64,000 nt of DNA, taken from contig NC_063156.1 in NCBI RefSeq assembly GCF_020921035.1, positions 2,232,001 through 2,296,000 on the forward strand, written 5' to 3'. The notes beneath the pieces were generated by a model, which was not told the DNA's origin, did no database searches, and saw only the letters and a program-made list of their open reading frames with translations. Positions 61,325-64,000 of this stretch are shown here, in pieces (positions within the stretch are counted from its first letter, which is position 1; each line of letters opens with the position of its first letter). Both the position numbers and the translations under genes were made by a program. The stretch comes from Rhodamnia argentea (taxonomy: Eukaryota > Streptophyta > Magnoliopsida > Myrtales > Myrtaceae).

Positions 61325-62674
61325 GTATAGAGCATACTTTTGGTGTTCCATCTCCGGAATATGACTTGCTTTAAGTTATTAGCCGTCAGTTCGCGTTCCT
61401 AATCTCTAATTAATTAACTTGTTGATTTCAACCGCCATCGCAACTTGAGCTTGATTATGAACTCAAGTAAGTCCATGGTCTGGAGTCTATATTGATGGTT
61501 AATGGTTTGACTTTTAATTTGAAGATAAGATGTGCGCCTACCAAGAAATTTGGGAACATTTGATTGGTCCGCAAGGATTTTCTTGATTGTCGCCTAGCAA
61601 AAATGGGTTTTAGTTTTGCGCGTGTTCCTCAACTAAAATTGTTACCTGTTAATCTTCTGCACAATATTTCGATGGAAAAATTATAAACAAAATCTAAATA
61701 TATTATATTTATGCTAATTCAGTCCTAAACTTTTTGACTTTATCAATTTTAATCCTAAACTTTACGGCAATTTGCCAATGTAGCCTATCCAGCCAATTTT
61801 AATAAAAAAAAATCGCTGACATGGACAATTTTAGCGATTTTTTTATTTGAATTTTATTTTTTTCTATCTTTTGGCCTCTCTGTTGGAGAGGGCTCGTTGC
61901 ATGACACCTCAAAACGTCACGCGTGACACACGTTCTTACCGAGTATTACTCATCTTATTCTTTAAACATGATGAAGTATAGAGCATACATTTGGTGTTCC
62001 ACCTCTAGAATGTGACTTGCCTTTAGGGATTAGCCGTCAGTCCGCGTTCTTAATCTTTAATTAATTAACTTGTTGATTTCATCCGCCATCACAGCTTGAT
62101 TTATGAACTCATGTTAAGTAATGTAATTAATTTAATACATGATCTATAGCCATGTACGTAAGTCGATGGTCTATAGTCTACATTGATGGTTAATGGGTTG
62201 ACTTTTGATTTGAAGATAAGACGTGCGCATGCCAAGAAATTTGGGAACATTCGATTGGTCCGCAAGGATTTTCTTGATTGCCGCCTAGAAAAACTGGGTT
62301 TTAGGTTTGCCGTGTTTCTCAACTAAAATTGTTACCCTTGTTAATCTTCTGTACAATATTTCGGAGGAAAATTTGTAAACAAAATCTAAATATATTGCAT
62401 TTATGCTAATTCAACCCTAAACTTTTGTACTTTATCAATTTTAGTCCTAAACTTTATGACAATTTGCCAATGTAGTCCATCCGGCCAATTTTAACTGGAA
62501 AATCGCTGACTTGGACATTTTTAGAAATTTTTTTATTTGAATTTGAATTTTTTTTTTCTTTTGGCCTTTGTTATTGCCGTTGGAGGGGGCCCGTTATATG
62601 ACAGCTCAGAACGTCACGCACGACACGTGTCCTTACCGAGAGTCTTATTCATCTTATTCTTTAAACGTGCGGAA
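61325..62674. repeat. direct tandem duplication, two units of about 650 and 700 bp
   Basis: GTATAGAGCATAC begins both units (61325 and 61976). They stay alignable throughout: TTTGGTGTTCC, TAATTAATTAACTTGTTGAT, GACTTTTAATTTGAAGATAA / GACTTTTGATTTGAAGATAA, TTGGTCCGCAAGGATTTTCT and CTTTAAACATG / CTTTAAACGTG. Each unit carries a half copy of the CAATTCAGTCCTAAAC foldback family. Confidence 0.8.
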
Positions 62675-62739
62675 GTATAAGCAGACATTCAAAACATCCA
62701 TTACAAGAAAATCGCATGAGTTAGATTAGCATATATATG

Positions 62740-63075
62740 CTTCTTTATTTATATTAAACATGATTTTTGCAACTTTACTATACCATTCAGCAAAACACAA
62801 AATACTAAAGTCCTGAAAAACATCAGGGCTTCCTATCTCCAACACTACCATGCCCAAAAACTACATGTACAAAAGTCCAACCCGGCACTATGGGTTGAGG
62901 ACCTCGAACATTGACATGTCGCCGCCACCATCGAAATCCCTAATGGGTTTCTGGCGTTTGAGATTGAGCGAAAAATCGGTCCAAACGGCCAAACACCGAT
63001 AAACATAGAGAGCTAGCGGCGGCAACGGCGATCATAGCTCCGATGCTCGGTGCTCGACATAATTTTCGGTATGGA
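62740..63075 (-). pseudogene. possible 3'-terminal exon or gene relic of unknown identity
   Basis: On the minus strand one frame ends LAVWTDFSLNLKRQKPIRDF, then DGGGDMSMFEVLNP and a TAG at about 62893. An AATAAA polyadenylation-type signal follows at about 62742-62748. The GC-richer composition stands out from the AT-rich surroundings. No upstream exon was found, a TGA precedes the frame closely, and I do not recognise the family. It may be a fragment captured from a gene, or the last exon of a gene I cannot see. Confidence 0.3.
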
Positions 63076-63479
63076 ATACACGGAAGCTCATGTAAGTGTA
63101 TTCGAAAAGTTCTAGACATTGCAAGTTTTTCGTTTTCCCAAGAAGATGTTTCTCCGCCATTAGTCAATTAAATCGACACGCACCAATCATTTTTGCTCTT
63201 TGGTCCAAATCAAGAAGGTTTCTTGGTTTTCCATATCAATTGATTCTTTTTTATTATTTCTCATTAAAGTCTCTAAAATCAACATTTCAATATTTAATTT
63301 CTTCCTCTTATATTTTACATCATGTACTGGGTTAAATTTTTTTTTCTGTCATACATATTACATACTAGGTTGATTGATCTTGTTGATTTTTCCCCCTACT
63401 TGCCCTTGGGTTTTCTATTTTCGCATTCGGAGTAAATGTCACGGCCCACGAGTTTTACTTTATCACTTACAAACATACT

Positions 63480-63560
63480 TGAGAAAAAGCCCATAAGCAA
63501 TCTTTAACTGGGCTCAAGCCCAAACCAACTCAGTCACTCCAGGCCCAAACAGACCCGGCC
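63480..63560. promoter_or_regulatory. cluster of site II (GGCCCA/TGGGCY) elements
   Basis: AAAAAGCCCATAAG, CTGGGCTCAAGCCCAAACC, AGGCCCAAACAG and CCCGGCCCG occur within 80 bp, about 120-200 bp upstream of the ATG at 63679. Such clusters are typical of plant genes for organellar and housekeeping proteins. Confidence 0.55.
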
Positions 63561-63643
63561 CGAAACACACACTCTCTTCCCCTCCCTCTCCTCCCCAAAA
63601 CCCTCACAGAACCCTATCCTCCTCTATCTTCTTCCTCATAGCT

Positions 63644-63644
<1 letters not shown>

Positions 63645-63674
<30 letters not shown>
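63645..63674. repeat. (CT)n microsatellite in the leader of the PPR-type gene
   Basis: A 30-bp pure CT run ends five bases before the ATG at 63679. CT runs are common in plant 5' leaders. Confidence 0.95.
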
Positions 63675-63675
<1 letters not shown>

Positions 63676-63678
63676 GAA

Positions 63679-64000
63679 ATGTCGCTCTCAAAACCAGCGA
63701 TCCTCTCCCGTCTCAAAATCCTGGCGAACCCCGCCCTCCACCGCCCTCATTGCGGTCATCCATCGCGCTTCATCTCCCTCCGCTTCCTCTCCTTCGCCAC
63801 CCCCGAGGAAGCCGCCGCCGAGCGCCGCCGCCGCAAGCGCCGCCTCCGCATCGAGCCCCCGCTCTCCTCCCTCAACCGGCCGTCCACCTCCCCGCCTCCC
63901 CCGAGGCCCCCTTCCTCCATTCCCCAAAACCCTAACTCCCCGAAGCTCCCGGAGCCCATCTCCGCGCTCTCCGGCAATCGCCTCAATCTGCACAACCGCA
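63679..64000 (+). CDS. N-terminus of a PPR-type mitochondrial protein (GRP23-like), cut by window end
   Basis: The frame is open from [19 protein letters not shown] to the window edge, 107 codons with no intron border. The start is arginine/serine-rich with almost no acidic residues (mitochondrial presequence type). [20 protein letters not shown], then [12 protein letters not shown] and [15 protein letters not shown] match, from memory, the N-terminus of Arabidopsis GRP23-like pentatricopeptide proteins, which begin their helical PPR array just after this point. GRP23 has been linked to organellar RNA editing and embryo development. The PPR repeats themselves are outside the window, so the family rests only on this N-terminal block. 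The first ATG after a CT-rich leader is taken as the start. Confidence 0.6.
   Translation, partial: MSLSKPAILSRLKILANPALHRPHCGHPSRFISLRFLSFATPEEAAAERRRRKRRLRIEPPLSSLNRPSTSPPPPRPPSSIPQNPNSPKLPEPISALSGNRLNLHNR

Overview
This is plant nuclear DNA, most likely from a woody eudicot. The evidence is intron-split genes with GT/AG borders, AT-rich repeat-filled intergenic DNA, a fragment of plastid ycf2-ycf15 in the nucleus, and hAT-type and foldback transposons. Every recognised gene family is a normal angiosperm family. A Myrtaceae (Eucalyptus-like) origin would fit the style of the repeats, but that is a weak guess. All gene calls come from reading conserved protein blocks and joining them at splice sites by eye.

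Left part (1-12 kb). A minus-strand WD40 gene of the AAMP type (732-3999) is broken: it has ACG where the start codon is expected, two frameshifts and a nonsense codon. It is divergent from an intact plus-strand gene (CDS 5821-8477) for a small glycine-rich protein like the mitochondrial fertility restorer RF2. A perfect 16-bp inverted repeat carrying GGGCTT/AAGCCC motifs lies between the two. At about 10.68-11.35 kb there is a decayed plastid insertion (ycf2 3' end plus ycf15).

Middle (12-38 kb). After repeat-rich DNA come three intact genes. The first is a plus-strand pectin methylesterase with its own inhibitor domain (20585-24800, PME51-like). The second is a minus-strand type II phosphatidylinositol 4-kinase gamma with two ubiquitin-like domains (25931-28650). 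The third is a minus-strand dipeptidyl-peptidase IV-family serine protease (32413-36392, DPP8/9-like). The first two are convergent.

Right part (40-63 kb). This is a tandem segmental duplication. Each unit has an intact eight-exon calcineurin B-like calcium sensor gene of the CBL4/SOS3 type (41493-43400 and 53847-55748) with identical exon lengths and matching flanks. Unit 1 (about 40.3-52.9 kb) is longer than unit 2 (about 52.9-61.7 kb) mainly because it received a 2.8-kb hAT transposon (47571-50393, 8-bp target duplication) and a 1.2-kb non-autonomous hAT-like element (50980-52187, perfect 8-bp target duplication). Smaller tandem repeats (59.4-59.8 kb and 61.3-62.7 kb) show that this end of the window duplicates repeatedly.

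At the right edge the N-terminus of a plus-strand PPR-type mitochondrial protein (GRP23-like) begins at 63679 and runs off the window. No tRNA, rRNA or CRISPR array was seen. The genes do not form a pathway. The most interesting units are the duplicated CBL pair and the broken WD40/intact RF2-like head-to-head pair.
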